From NCBI GenBank assembly GCA_029260345.1, contig JAJDDK010000004.1:1-64000 (forward strand): DNA of 64,000 nucleotides, given 5' to 3'. Positions 46,165 to 54,185 of the stretch are shown here, one piece after another (within the stretch, counting starts at the first letter, position 1; every line of letters starts with the position of its first letter). The position numbers were made by a program, and so were the translations under genes. The notes beneath the pieces are model-generated. The model was not told where the DNA came from, did no database searches, and was given only the letters and a program-made list of their open reading frames with translations. This DNA is from Phycisphaerales bacterium (lineage in GTDB: Bacteria > Planctomycetota > Phycisphaerae > Phycisphaerales > UBA1924).

Positions 46165-47083
46165 AGCCTTCCAGCGCCGCCCAAACGTCCTTCACCACCC
46201 AGCTCATGTTCGCCTTCGCCCGCGCCGTCGCCGCGCCGATATGCGGAAATAGCTTCGCGTTCGGCAATCCGAGCAGCGGATAGTCCGCGCGGATCGGCTC
46301 CGGCTCGTGCACGTCGAGCATGGCGGTCGCTTTCGGGTTCGCCTTCAGGAACAACGCCAGCGTCGCCGCATCCACCACAAAGCCGCGGCTCGCGTTGATA
46401 AAGATCACATCCGGCCTCAGCAAGGCACACACGGTCGAATCAATCAAATTGCGATTTGAAGCCCGCCCGTCCACGTGAATCGTCAGCACGTCAGACTCGC
46501 GCAACAGTTCTTCACGGCTCACCGGCGCGGCGCCTAGGCGCTCCCTCTCCGGAATCTCGACGAGGTCGTGATAAATCACGCGCCCAAACAGCGTCTCGCC
46601 CACGCGCGCCACCGCCTTGCCAATGCGCCCCAACCCCAGAATCCCCAACGTCATCTCCGACAACTCGCGCGGCGTGATCGACGAATCCCGCAAAGCTCGC
46701 CATTGGCTCGCCGGCAAAGCGCCGGTTAGCGGCGTCAAAGGGCGCACGACAGCAAACACCTGCGCAAAGACATATTCAACAACCGCCGTTGTGTTCGCTT
46801 CCGGCGTGCTCACCACCTGCACACCCCGCCCGCGGCACGCCTCCACATCCACATTGTCCAGCCCAACACCTGCTCTCCCGACCACCTTCAGCCGCGGCGC
46901 CTGGGTCACTAGTTCCTCATTCACCTGCGTGTACGTCCGCACGACCAACCCGTCGGCTGTCTGAAGCGCTTCGGCCAGCGCCGCCGCGTCTTCAAACTTC
47001 ACTTCAACCACCTCGCACCGCTCGCGCAACCATGCAAGAGCATCCGGGTGAAGCGGTTCAGTAATGACAATGCGATGACGCAT
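46154..47083 (-). CDS. D-2-hydroxyacid dehydrogenase (phosphoglycerate dehydrogenase-like)
   Basis: 309 residues. The NAD-binding motif is GILGLGRIGKAV (147-158). The catalytic triad of the family is present: Arg233 in INASRG, Glu260 in DVHEPEP and His281 in PHIGAAT. KVVGRAGVGLDNVDVEACRG and VEYVFAQVFAV match the SerA-type substrate and cofactor region. The C-terminal regulatory ACT domain of long SerA is absent. The likely reaction is oxidation of 3-phosphoglycerate or another D-2-hydroxyacid; SerA cannot be asserted. Both gene ends touch 27-bp inverted-repeat copies, and the terminal residues come from one of them. Confidence 0.85.
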   Translation of the reverse strand: MRHRIVITEPLHPDALAWLRERCEVVEVKFEDAAALAEALQTADGLVVRTYTQVNEELVTQAPRLKVVGRAGVGLDNVDVEACRGRGVQVVSTPEANTTAVVEYVFAQVFAVVRPLTPLTGALPASQWRALRDSSITPRELSEMTLGILGLGRIGKAVARVGETLFGRVIYHDLVEIPERERLGAAPVSREELLRESDVLTIHVDGRASNRNLIDSTVCALLRPDVIFINASRGFVVDAATLALFLKANPKATAMLDVHEPEPIRADYPLLGLPNAKLFPHIGAATARAKANMSWVVKDVWAALEGSEP

Positions 47084-47253
47084 CAGAGCCCCGAGCGCCA
47101 GCGAGGGGTCGCGGCGACGCTGCTTTCACAACACGTGAACATCTGAAAGTGTGCGACCTCAAACGCGATTCCGATTCGGTCAACCGATTCTAGTTTGAAA
47201 ATCGCAACGGCGACTGGCGACTCCGAGACCCCGCGCTGGCGCTTGGGGCTCTG
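47084..47253. mobile_element. MITE-like element with 27-bp terminal inverted repeats
   Basis: The ends are 47084-47110 (CAGAGCCCCGAGCGCCAGCG, then AGGGGTC) and 47227-47253, which is its complement with about two mismatches. The interior, about 116 bp, carries no gene. On the complement the ends read QSPKRQRGV, a peptide seen in small over-called frames of planctomycete genomes. No transposase, and no clear target-site duplication, is visible. It sits between clpS (stop at 47261) and the dehydrogenase start, directly adjacent to that ATG. Confidence 0.75.
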
Positions 47254-47260
47254 AAAAAGC

Positions 47261-47626
47261 TCAATCGTCGTCATCGTCGGCGTCGCACTCGGCCGGCTCA
47301 AGCACCGCCGACATGGACCCAGCGCAGGACGAGATCAGCACATCGCGCCCGAACCCATGCACCTGATCACGCTTGAGCTCCGCGTGCTCTTTGTGCGTGG
47401 TCAGCAAAACGGCGCGGCCGTCCGCGTCCACGGTCTCCGCCGCCTTGAATGCCTTCTCAATCGGCATCGCGAACACGGAGTGCAGCATCCGGATCACGTA
47501 CTCGTACGTGTGATCGTCATCATCAAGCAACACGACATTCCACAGCCACGGCTGTTTGGTCTCGGTTTGCTCGTCCTGGCGCACGTCGGTTTGTGTCAGT
47601 GTTTCAGTCATGGTTGATGAGTTCAA
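47261..47626 (-). CDS. clpS: ATP-dependent Clp protease adaptor ClpS
   Basis: 121 residues. ClpS delivers N-degron substrates to ClpAP. The core WNVVLLDDDDHTYEYVIRMLHSVFAMPIEKAFKAAETVDADGRA carries the family pattern, with the hydrophobic N-degron pocket region VVLLDDDDHTYEYVI and a later THKEHAELKRDQVHGFGRD. The C-terminus is a run of Asp residues (ECDADDDDD), an unusual acidic tail. trpE ends 2 bp upstream, so the two are probably cotranscribed. The start could also be Met6. Confidence 0.9.
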   Translation of the reverse strand: MNSSTMTETLTQTDVRQDEQTETKQPWLWNVVLLDDDDHTYEYVIRMLHSVFAMPIEKAFKAAETVDADGRAVLLTTHKEHAELKRDQVHGFGRDVLISSCAGSMSAVLEPAECDADDDDD

Positions 47627-47628
47627 TG

Positions 47629-49251
47629 TTACGCGCCCGATGGGGTCGATGGAACCCCTCCCTCGGACAAGAACGCTGATTCGGCCAAATCAATCGCTCT
47701 CGCCAGCGCTGCGGCCTTATTCACCGTCTCCTGGTATTCCGCCGCGGGCTGTGAATCCGCGACGATCCCCCCCGCAGCCTGAATGTGGTACGTCCACGAA
47801 TGCCCGTCAAACAGCGCCGTTGGCACGACAATCGTGCGCAGCGCCAGCGCAATGTCCATTTCCCCAGCGACGCTGGCGAATCCCATGCCGCCGCCGTACG
47901 GCCCTCGCCGCACCGGTTCGAGTTCATCAATGATTTGCATGGCGCGAATCTTTGGCGCACCGGAAATCGTGCCCACCGGCAACGTTGCGCGCAACGCATC
48001 CCAGCAGTCCTGCCCGTCGCGCAGCACACCCGTCACCGTTGAACTGATGTGCATCACGTGGCTGTAGCGCTCGATCTCCATGATCGAATCCAGCTTCACC
48101 GTCGCCGGGGCCGCCACACGCCCGACATCGTTGCGGCCCAGATCAACCAGCATGATGTGCTCGGCGCGTTCTTTTTCATCAGCCAGCAGCTCCGCCTCAA
48201 GGGCGGCGTCCTCTTCGGGCGTGCCTCCCCGCTTTCGCGTGCCCGCCAGCGGACGATTGGTGATCTTGAGCTGCTCCGTCGCCGGATCACGACGCACGCG
48301 GCACAGAATCTCCGGACTCGACGCCACCAGAATGCACCCTTCGCCCTGCATGTACACCATGTACGGACTCGGATTCACCGCCCGCAGGGCGCGGTACACA
48401 TCGAATGGATCAATGGAGCTTTTCTTTTCAAATCGCTGCCCAAGCACCACCTGAAAGATGTCGCCCGCGCGGATGTATTCCTTCGCCGACTCCACCATCG
48501 CGGCGTGCTGCTCGCGCGTCAGATTCGACGGCATGGGCTGAGGAGCGCCGCTGTCCGTGACGTATCCGCTGGCGAGCGGCTTGGCGCGCATCTGCAATTC
48601 ATCGACAAACGCGCATAGCGCCTCGGCGCCCGCGTCGTACGCCGCGCCGAAGTCATCGCCGGGCTTTACTTCAATCAACCGAATCGCGTAGACCACTTTC
48701 TCCGCATGATCGAAGACGGCAAGCTGGTCGTAAAACCCGAAGTGCAAATCGGGGAGACTTCGATCATCCGGCGGCGCACTCTCAAGATTGAGTTTCTCAG
48801 GCTCGGCGTAGCGCACTGTGTCGTACGACGCGAAGCCGGCCCAGCCCCCCATCATCGCGCCGGGCATGACGACGCCGGGCGGCCGAAGAAAGACCAAGTC
48901 TGCCGTTTCGCGGCGCAATTCATCCAGCGGATCCTCCGCCTGAAACGCGCGATCGTTGCCAGTCCGGTGGTTCTGGATATGCACGGCATTGCCGCGCGCA
49001 ACGAACTCAATCGCCGGCTGCGCGCCCAGAATTGAATGCCGACCTTGGCGCTCACCACCCTCGACGGACTCCAGCAGGAACGACGTCGCCGTGCGTTCAT
49101 CCGGCGCCACCAGCCGCCGATACGCCAGCACCGGCGTGAGCTGATCGCTCAGCAAGCGCACCATCAGCGGCGCCACGGCGCGCTTCGCCCCATTCGACGA
49201 AAGCTCGCTCTTCACAAACTGAACAAAGTCATCTCGCGTCAGTGAGTACAT
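47629..49251 (-). CDS. trpE: Anthranilate synthase component I
   Basis: 540 residues. With its TrpG partner it makes anthranilate from chorismate. The chorismate-binding domain is intact: FQVVLGQRFEKKSSIDPFDVYRALR, then PSPYMVYMQGEGCILVASSPEI, the motif RPLAGTRKRGGTPEEDAALE, and LGRNDVGRVAAPATVKLDSI. The Pro-Ser-Pro-Tyr-Met sequence and the N-terminal region (LRLLSDQLTPVLAYRRLVAPDE) suit TrpE over PabB. clpS lies 2 bp downstream. trpG, trpD and the rest are not in the window. Aminodeoxychorismate synthase (PabB) is a less likely reading. Confidence 0.93.
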   Translation of the reverse strand: MYSLTRDDFVQFVKSELSSNGAKRAVAPLMVRLLSDQLTPVLAYRRLVAPDERTATSFLLESVEGGERQGRHSILGAQPAIEFVARGNAVHIQNHRTGNDRAFQAEDPLDELRRETADLVFLRPPGVVMPGAMMGGWAGFASYDTVRYAEPEKLNLESAPPDDRSLPDLHFGFYDQLAVFDHAEKVVYAIRLIEVKPGDDFGAAYDAGAEALCAFVDELQMRAKPLASGYVTDSGAPQPMPSNLTREQHAAMVESAKEYIRAGDIFQVVLGQRFEKKSSIDPFDVYRALRAVNPSPYMVYMQGEGCILVASSPEILCRVRRDPATEQLKITNRPLAGTRKRGGTPEEDAALEAELLADEKERAEHIMLVDLGRNDVGRVAAPATVKLDSIMEIERYSHVMHISSTVTGVLRDGQDCWDALRATLPVGTISGAPKIRAMQIIDELEPVRRGPYGGGMGFASVAGEMDIALALRTIVVPTALFDGHSWTYHIQAAGGIVADSQPAAEYQETVNKAAALARAIDLAESAFLSEGGVPSTPSGA

Positions 49252-49331
49252 CCGCGCGCCAGTCTATCGTCCTTCGACCGCGAATCGTTCGGACGGCGAA
49301 GGCACCTTCTCGCCCGTATCCTTGCACGCTG

Positions 49332-49781
49332 ATGCGCCGCGTCCGATCCAATTTCGATGAGCCACGCCTGGAGGTCATGCCGCTGGTCGATGTGATCTTT
49401 GTGCTGCTCACCTTTTTCGTCTTCGCCATGGTTCTGATGGTGCGCGCCGATGTGCTGGACGTTGCCCTGCCCCGCATCGGCGCCGGCCAGCCGGTTGAGC
49501 AAGGTGAACTCATCACAATCGCGATTCGCGCCGACGGCTCCGTCTATATCAATGGCGACGAAATCGCCGTGGACGCCATCGGCGACGAGACCGCACAGCG
49601 CATCGCCGAGCAGTCCACCGAAGGCGCCCCCGTGCGCGTCGTCATTGCCCCCGATGAACGTGCCGCGACGCGCGAGTTGCTCCTCGTGCTCGATGCGCTG
49701 GCCGGGTCGGGCGTCACGGACGTCTCCATCATGGGCCGACCATCCGACGAAGCCGCCGCAGCGCCACCATCGCAGAATTAA
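49332..49781 (+). CDS. exbD: ExbD/TolR-type biopolymer transport protein
   Basis: 149 residues from ATG at 49332. The proton-channel membrane segment LEVMPLVDVIFVLLTFFVFAMVLM (about 14-37) carries the essential Asp (PLVDVIF), the hallmark of ExbD/TolR. The periplasmic domain then reads DGSVYINGDEIAVDAIGDET and VRVVIAPDERAATRELLLVL. It energises TonB- or Tol-type envelope transport along with ExbB. ExbB is absent, but a TonB-like gene lies 1.3 kb downstream on the same strand. It diverges from trpE. The upstream in-frame start at 49242 was rejected because it would overlap the trpE start. Confidence 0.9.
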   Translation: MRRVRSNFDEPRLEVMPLVDVIFVLLTFFVFAMVLMVRADVLDVALPRIGAGQPVEQGELITIAIRADGSVYINGDEIAVDAIGDETAQRIAEQSTEGAPVRVVIAPDERAATRELLLVLDALAGSGVTDVSIMGRPSDEAAAAPPSQN

Positions 49782-49787
49782 GCGCAC

Positions 49788-49822
49788 AAAAAAGCCCGGA
49801 CGTTTTCAATGCGCCCGGGCTT
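49788..49822. terminator. Bidirectional terminator between exbD and the TlpA-like gene
   Basis: AAGCCCGG and CCGGGCTT form a stem around a roughly 15-base loop, with A residues at one flank and T residues at the other. It ends exbD (plus) and the TlpA-like gene (minus). Confidence 0.8.
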
Positions 49823-49851
49823 CGTATTTAAATTCAAAGGTCGCTGAGAAA

Positions 49852-50907
49852 TCAGCTCGCCGACTTGCTCGCTGCTTCCGCGTACTTCGTCCGTCGCTCC
49901 TGCATATCCGTCTTCACGCGCGAATCTTCGACCAGCGCAATCGCTTTGTCGATCGACTCAATCGCCAATTGCGGCTCGCCCATCGCAAACTGCACACGCG
50001 CCAGCGTGTCCAGCACCGCCGGCTCTTCGCCGTTGGTGATCTCGACCGCCCGATTGACCGCTTTCATCGCTAGTTCATAATCGCGCGGCTCAAACCCCGG
50101 GCCTTCCACAATGAACTTCGCCACGTTCTCCAGCAGCACCGGATTGTCATTGATCACTGTGTCGACGATCGTGCGCCCGTAGGCGTAGCCCTCATCAACA
50201 CGCTGAAAGCGACCGAGCAGATACTGAAACTTGATGACCGCAAGCTGCCCGAATTCGTTTTTGTCAATCGCAATGACCTCATCGATCAGCGCAAAGCTCG
50301 CATCCCAATCGCCATCTTTGGCAAGCTGCTCAGCCTGCGACATGAGTTCACGACCGCGATCGAGCTCTTCTTGCTTGGCGACGAGAACGGACAGGTCGTA
50401 GTCCGGCGAAAGCACAGTCGCGAGCGCTTCATCCATGCCGAAGAGCGGATGACCGATCCACGCGAGCTTGCCGTTGCGATCGATGACCATCGTCGTCGGA
50501 ATGCCGCGCTGCTGCGACGCTTCCATGTACGCCTCGGCAAGGCGACCGTCGATGTCCTCAGCGACGACGTAATTCATCTCATCGCCGCGCGCCGCGACGA
50601 ATTCATCCGTCGGCTCCATGTTGTCGCGGGGCCAGATCGCGGCGCCGATCACCGTCACGCCTTTGTCGCGATTCTCATTCGCAAGGTCATTCAGATGCGG
50701 CATCGCCGCGATGCACGGGCCGCACCACGTCGCCCAGAAATCGATGACGTACACCTGCCCCTTCTTGAACTCGTTGACCGGCTCGCCCTTCAGCCACGTC
50801 GCCTTGCCGGCGAACTTCGGCGCGTCATCGCCAACGCCGAGCGTCTGTCCGAATGCGGTCGTCGTCAGCGCCGCCAACGTGGCGATCGCAAAAATCTTCC
50901 TGAACAT
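49852..50907 (-). CDS. Secreted TlpA-like thioredoxin with helical repeat tail
   Basis: 351 residues from ATG at 50907, with AGGA ahead and a signal peptide ending near TTAFGQ. A thioredoxin-fold domain (about 28-165) has the redox-active WCGPC at 61-65 in VIDFWATWCGPCIAAMPHLN, and the cis-proline loop GIPTTMVIDRNGKLAWIG. The second half (about 180-340) is all-helical and contains tetratricopeptide-like repeats: ELAMKAVNRAVEITNGEEPA and ALARVQFAMGEPQLAIESID-type segments. It probably acts in periplasmic thiol chemistry, with the repeats holding a partner. Similar proteins are common in planctomycetes. A longer start at 50946 is unlikely. Confidence 0.85.
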   Translation of the reverse strand: MFRKIFAIATLAALTTTAFGQTLGVGDDAPKFAGKATWLKGEPVNEFKKGQVYVIDFWATWCGPCIAAMPHLNDLANENRDKGVTVIGAAIWPRDNMEPTDEFVAARGDEMNYVVAEDIDGRLAEAYMEASQQRGIPTTMVIDRNGKLAWIGHPLFGMDEALATVLSPDYDLSVLVAKQEELDRGRELMSQAEQLAKDGDWDASFALIDEVIAIDKNEFGQLAVIKFQYLLGRFQRVDEGYAYGRTIVDTVINDNPVLLENVAKFIVEGPGFEPRDYELAMKAVNRAVEITNGEEPAVLDTLARVQFAMGEPQLAIESIDKAIALVEDSRVKTDMQERRTKYAEAASKSAS

Positions 50908-51088
50908 GAACGAAAATCCTTTCGCGCGGCTCTCGCGCCCATGCAATGCAAATGGTTCCTGCTACAGAGGTAAACCGATGAAACCCGCGGCGTATTCGCC
51001 CATTTCTAGGGGCGAGGCTGACTTTATCCCCCCGGCGCGGAATAATCGCACGACCCACACAGGTTGAATTCACCAGAATTGGCGCGGC

Positions 51089-51988
51089 ATGAACGAACGG
51101 CAGATGATTGATTGGCGATTGGTGACAGGATTGGCCGCGAGCCTGATCCTTCATGTCGCTGCCGCGGCGTATATCGGAATGGACGGTTTTTCCCGTTCCT
51201 CAGGCGATGCGGCCCTTATGCCGCCGCCAGAACCGGACATGCCGGAGATTCGCCCCGGCATCGATAATTCCCGCGCCGTCACCATCAGTTGGATCGGGTA
51301 CGAAGATCCGACGCCGCATGAAGCGAAGCTCTCCTCTGTCGATCAGCCGGCCCTGATGCGCGGCCCCGCTCCCGAGGCCTCGATGGAGCAAACCGCCTCG
51401 GCCCCGCCCACGCAGCAATCGATCACCCCCAAACCGCTCGCCGAGACTGCTGAAGCCCAGCCCCTCCCGGCCATTCCACTGCCGAGCCGCTCGCTGGACG
51501 AGCTTCTCGCGAGCCTCGAAGAAGCCAAGCCCGAGGCAAAACCGACCCCGGAGCAGCCTCCCAAACCAAGCGAAGCCGCGGAGACCGCTCAGACTGAGCA
51601 GGTCGAAGACGACGCCCCACAGCCGGCCTCCACCGCCGGCGGCGGACCTCGCGAGGCCACACCCACGAGCCGCACCAAACCCGTCGAAATTCGCCCCGGT
51701 GATCCCGCCGCGATGGAAGGCATCGAGTTCGACACCGTCGGCCCGAAATTCACCACGATCACCCGCCTGACCGCGGCGCCGGGCAACCCTGTCGCCCGCA
51801 TCACGTTCAATACGGCAGGCAAAGTGACGTACGCCGAAATCATCCAGACCAGCGGATACCAGAACGTGGATCGCCCGGTCCTCGATGCCTTGTATGTCTG
51901 GCGAGCCAAAGGCAAGAAACTCGAAGAACTCCGCGCCAGCGATCCGGATCAGAAAATCACCTTCGATTTCCGCATCTTGCTCCGCTGA
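51089..51988 (+). CDS. tonB: TonB-like energy transducer
   Basis: 299 residues. One N-terminal membrane segment (LVTGLAASLILHVAAAAYIG, with the conserved-type His) anchors the protein. A Pro/Ala/Glu/Lys-rich linker (about residues 90-195; KPEAKPTPEQPPKPSEAA) spans the periplasm, and a C-terminal TonB-type domain closes it (PVARITFNTAGKVTYAEIIQTSGYQNVDRPVLDALYVWRAKGKK). TonB couples the inner-membrane proton motive force to outer-membrane receptors. ExbD is at 49332; ExbB and the receptors lie outside. The presence of TonB supports an outer-membrane-bearing cell. Confidence 0.87.
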   Translation: MNERQMIDWRLVTGLAASLILHVAAAAYIGMDGFSRSSGDAALMPPPEPDMPEIRPGIDNSRAVTISWIGYEDPTPHEAKLSSVDQPALMRGPAPEASMEQTASAPPTQQSITPKPLAETAEAQPLPAIPLPSRSLDELLASLEEAKPEAKPTPEQPPKPSEAAETAQTEQVEDDAPQPASTAGGGPREATPTSRTKPVEIRPGDPAAMEGIEFDTVGPKFTTITRLTAAPGNPVARITFNTAGKVTYAEIIQTSGYQNVDRPVLDALYVWRAKGKKLEELRASDPDQKITFDFRILLR

Positions 51989-52048
51989 TGTCCCTTGGAG
52001 CCATGCAGCCGCCTTGCCCGCTGGCCGATAGAGTGAGCAGGATCCGCC

Positions 52049-52648
52049 ATGACGTTTTCGAATTTCAAATTCGCGTCGAGCAAGCCCCTCATCTGCGGGC
52101 TCCTTGCATTTGCAGCGGTTGTTCACACTACTGAAGACGCCGCCCTCGCGCAAACACCGGAACAGTTCACCGTGGTCGATCAGACCGTGGCGGATCTGTC
52201 TCCCCTGTCCACGAGCCTGCAATCACTGCGGCCGGATTTCGGCCCGCCGCAGGGATTCAGCCGCGTGTACACCAGTCCGGATTATCCCAACAGCTTTCTG
52301 CGCATTGATGGCGCCATTGTCGTTGAGTTCCCGCACTCCGAGTACATCGAGACTGAAGACGGACTCTTCGCGGAGTTGCCGGAAGGCGCGATCTTCTGGA
52401 TCGGCGGCAAGCCGGATTTTCTGAAGCCGCACCGCCCGCCCGCTCCAGAAGCGCCGCCCAGCCCATATTTTGTGAACACGCACGTCAACGCCCGCGCCGT
52501 TTCGCTCTCAGAACAGGCGGCGCGTGAACGTCTTGCGCGGCAACCACTTCCCGAACCGACGCGACCGACCGTCTGGTCCGATGAGCAGTACCGCCAGAAC
52601 AGTCTTGCACGCTGGCTCAGCGTCGCCGCTCAATCGGACAACCTCTAA
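52049..52648 (+). CDS. Secreted protein, unknown
   Basis: 199 residues. A signal peptide (PLICGLLAFAAVVHTTEDAA, cleavage near ALAQ) is followed by a region rich in Pro, Ser and aromatic residues, for example PPQGFSRVYTSPDYPNSFLRIDGAIVVEFPHSEYIETEDG and AIFWIGGKPDF. The C-terminus is helical and charged (SEQAARERLARQPLPEP). I recognise no family. It sits between tonB and the tandem BamE-like lipoproteins on the same strand and could be part of a linked envelope cluster. Confidence 0.6.
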   Translation: MTFSNFKFASSKPLICGLLAFAAVVHTTEDAALAQTPEQFTVVDQTVADLSPLSTSLQSLRPDFGPPQGFSRVYTSPDYPNSFLRIDGAIVVEFPHSEYIETEDGLFAELPEGAIFWIGGKPDFLKPHRPPAPEAPPSPYFVNTHVNARAVSLSEQAARERLARQPLPEPTRPTVWSDEQYRQNSLARWLSVAAQSDNL

Positions 52649-52785
52649 ATTTCCAGCGTTTCTTTTGCGCAAATAGGAGCGCCGCTGAAACGCGAGCGAC
52701 CCAAATCGCATAAACCTTCATCGGGGCGTCCGCGGCGTCATTGCGCCAGCGCTTCGGCAGAAGATTTCTTGCGGAGATAACTGAC

Positions 52786-53160
52786 ATGTCTCGAACTCGA
52801 ATCGTCCTGCTCGCCGGCGCGGCCGTCACACTGCTCAACCTCTCAGGCTGCATCGTTAGTGGCTCACGCCATGTCAAGACCGAAGGGCGATACATCGGCG
52901 ACCAGACGCTCTCGATGATCGAGCCCGGCCGCACTGAAATGAGCTGGATCCTCGCGGTGATGGGCGAGCCAACCCGCAAAACAGTGCTCCCAGACTCACT
53001 CACCGAGGTTTGGGTGTGGGATTATCACCGCGTCAGAAAAGCGAACACTGAAGTTTTCCTCGTGTTTGACGGCAATAAGCGGACCGAAACGTCCCAGAGC
53101 GTCTACGTCGAATTCGAAGGCGATGTCGTGCAACGCGCCTGGAGTGATCGCGCCCGGTAG
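52786..53160 (+). CDS. BamE/SmpA-like lipoprotein, copy 1
   Basis: 124 residues. A signal peptide with lipobox LNLSGC and a GGAG site 12 bp upstream fix the start at 52786. The mature part shows the SmpA/BamE-type pattern: YIGDQTLSMIEPGRTEMSWILAVMGEP, then two strands (TEVWVWDYHRV, TEVFLVFDGNK) and VYVEFEGDVVQRAW. BamE-type proteins belong to the outer-membrane beta-barrel assembly complex, but here the third Cys-anchored family copies suggest a related paralogue group. It is the first of three tandem copies. Confidence 0.75.
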   Translation: MSRTRIVLLAGAAVTLLNLSGCIVSGSRHVKTEGRYIGDQTLSMIEPGRTEMSWILAVMGEPTRKTVLPDSLTEVWVWDYHRVRKANTEVFLVFDGNKRTETSQSVYVEFEGDVVQRAWSDRAR

Positions 53161-53216
53161 AATGCCTGGAACGCCGCGAAATCCGCGGCGAATGTGTTTC
53201 GATCAGGAGGCGTCCC

Positions 53217-53582
53217 ATGCTTCGACGCGCCATTTCACTTGTCGCCGCCCTTGCCATTTTTTCCGCGTTCCTGACCGGCTGTATTTCCAGCGGCTCCGTC
53301 AGTGAATTCGAAGGCCCGAGCATCGGCGATCGCACGCTCAGCCAGATCGAACCCGGCGAAACCACGCAAACCTGGGTGCTCGCGGTGCTGGGTGAACCAA
53401 CCGAACGAGCCACGATCGATGATCCCGAGGGGACCGTTAAGGTTTGGAAATGGGTCCGCCGCAAGATCGTCACCACCAAGGGCTCCGCGTTTGTGGTCTC
53501 CAGCCGCAGCAAGAGCGAAGAAGTCCGAACGGTGTACGTCGAATTCAAAGACGGCGTCGTAACTCGCGCGTGGCGCGACTAA
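53217..53582 (+). CDS. BamE/SmpA-like lipoprotein, copy 2
   Basis: 121 residues. A signal peptide with lipobox LTGC (SAFLTGC) and AGGAGG ahead of the ATG are visible. SIGDRTLSQIEPGETTQTWVLAVLGEP and VRTVYVEFKDGVVTRAW align closely with copies 1 and 3. Charge and sequence differ in the middle (DPEGTVKVWKWVRRKI), and the conserved Trp-Lys pair matches the SmpA/BamE fold. It starts 56 bp after copy 1, so all three are likely one transcript. Divergence suggests separate roles rather than very recent duplication. Confidence 0.77.
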   Translation: MLRRAISLVAALAIFSAFLTGCISSGSVSEFEGPSIGDRTLSQIEPGETTQTWVLAVLGEPTERATIDDPEGTVKVWKWVRRKIVTTKGSAFVVSSRSKSEEVRTVYVEFKDGVVTRAWRD

Positions 53583-53697
53583 GCCGAATCGAACGCGTCA
53601 CCGCCACTTTCAAGCCAAACCCGCACCGTCGTCCGACATAGTGAATAGGTCGGCGCTGATTCCGCGCGCCGACGCCCGAATGCAAGGACGACTGCCC

Positions 53698-54081
53698 ATG
53701 CGCCTCCGATTCCGACATCTCGCCTTCACCGCCACCGCCTTCGCGCTTACGGCGCTTCCGCTTGCGGGTTGCTCCAACGACGGCGCCTTTACGTTCAGCG
53801 GCAGCAAAGGCAATTACATCGGTGAAGAAACCCTCAGCCGCATTCGACCCGGCGAAACTGACATTGAATGGGTGGTCGCCGTGCTGGGCCGCCCTCAGGA
53901 CCGCGAATCGCTTTCCGGTGGGGCCGAAGAGATCTGGAAGTATCAGTACCAATTGGTCTCCGCCTCAGGCGGCAGCAAGCGTGCGTATCTCATCAACAGC
54001 CGCCCCGAAAAGGGCCAAAACGCTCGCTACATCTACATCCAGCTCGCCGGCGGCATCGTCTCCGACTGGTGGCGCGACTGA
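53698..54081 (+). CDS. BamE/SmpA-like lipoprotein, copy 3
   Basis: 127 residues from ATG at 53698. A signal peptide with lipobox LAGC is followed by YIGEETLSRIRPGETDIEWVVAVLGRP, EEIWKYQYQLVSASGGSKR and YIYIQLAGGIVSDWWRD, which align with copies 1 and 2. An in-frame Met at 53641 would add an Arg-rich leader ahead of the signal peptide and is disfavoured. A dispersed hairpin repeat follows and then ruvB. Confidence 0.75.
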   Translation: MRLRFRHLAFTATAFALTALPLAGCSNDGAFTFSGSKGNYIGEETLSRIRPGETDIEWVVAVLGRPQDRESLSGGAEEIWKYQYQLVSASGGSKRAYLINSRPEKGQNARYIYIQLAGGIVSDWWRD

Positions 54082-54100
54082 TGAATCTGAAAACGCTTTA

Positions 54101-54127
54101 GTCGGTGGGACGGGCGTCCCGCCCGTC
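54101..54127. repeat. REP-like hairpin before ruvB
   Basis: GACGGGC GTCCC GCCCGTC is a 7-bp perfect stem with a 5-base loop inside the longer segment GTCGGTGGGACGGGCG. In translation the neighbourhood reads GGTGVPPVE, a peptide that recurs in planctomycete intergenic repeats. It ends about 60 bp before the ruvB start and may be mobile or an RNA-processing site. Confidence 0.6.
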
Positions 54128-54185
54128 GAATGGAATGAGTGCGCCAAAGGCATTGTGCGCTCCAACTGAGGTACACTCCTCCCCA

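Noticed and set aside
47083-47301. 72-codon frame reading QSPKRQRGV
   Set aside because: It is the translation of the inverted-repeat element and not a conserved protein.
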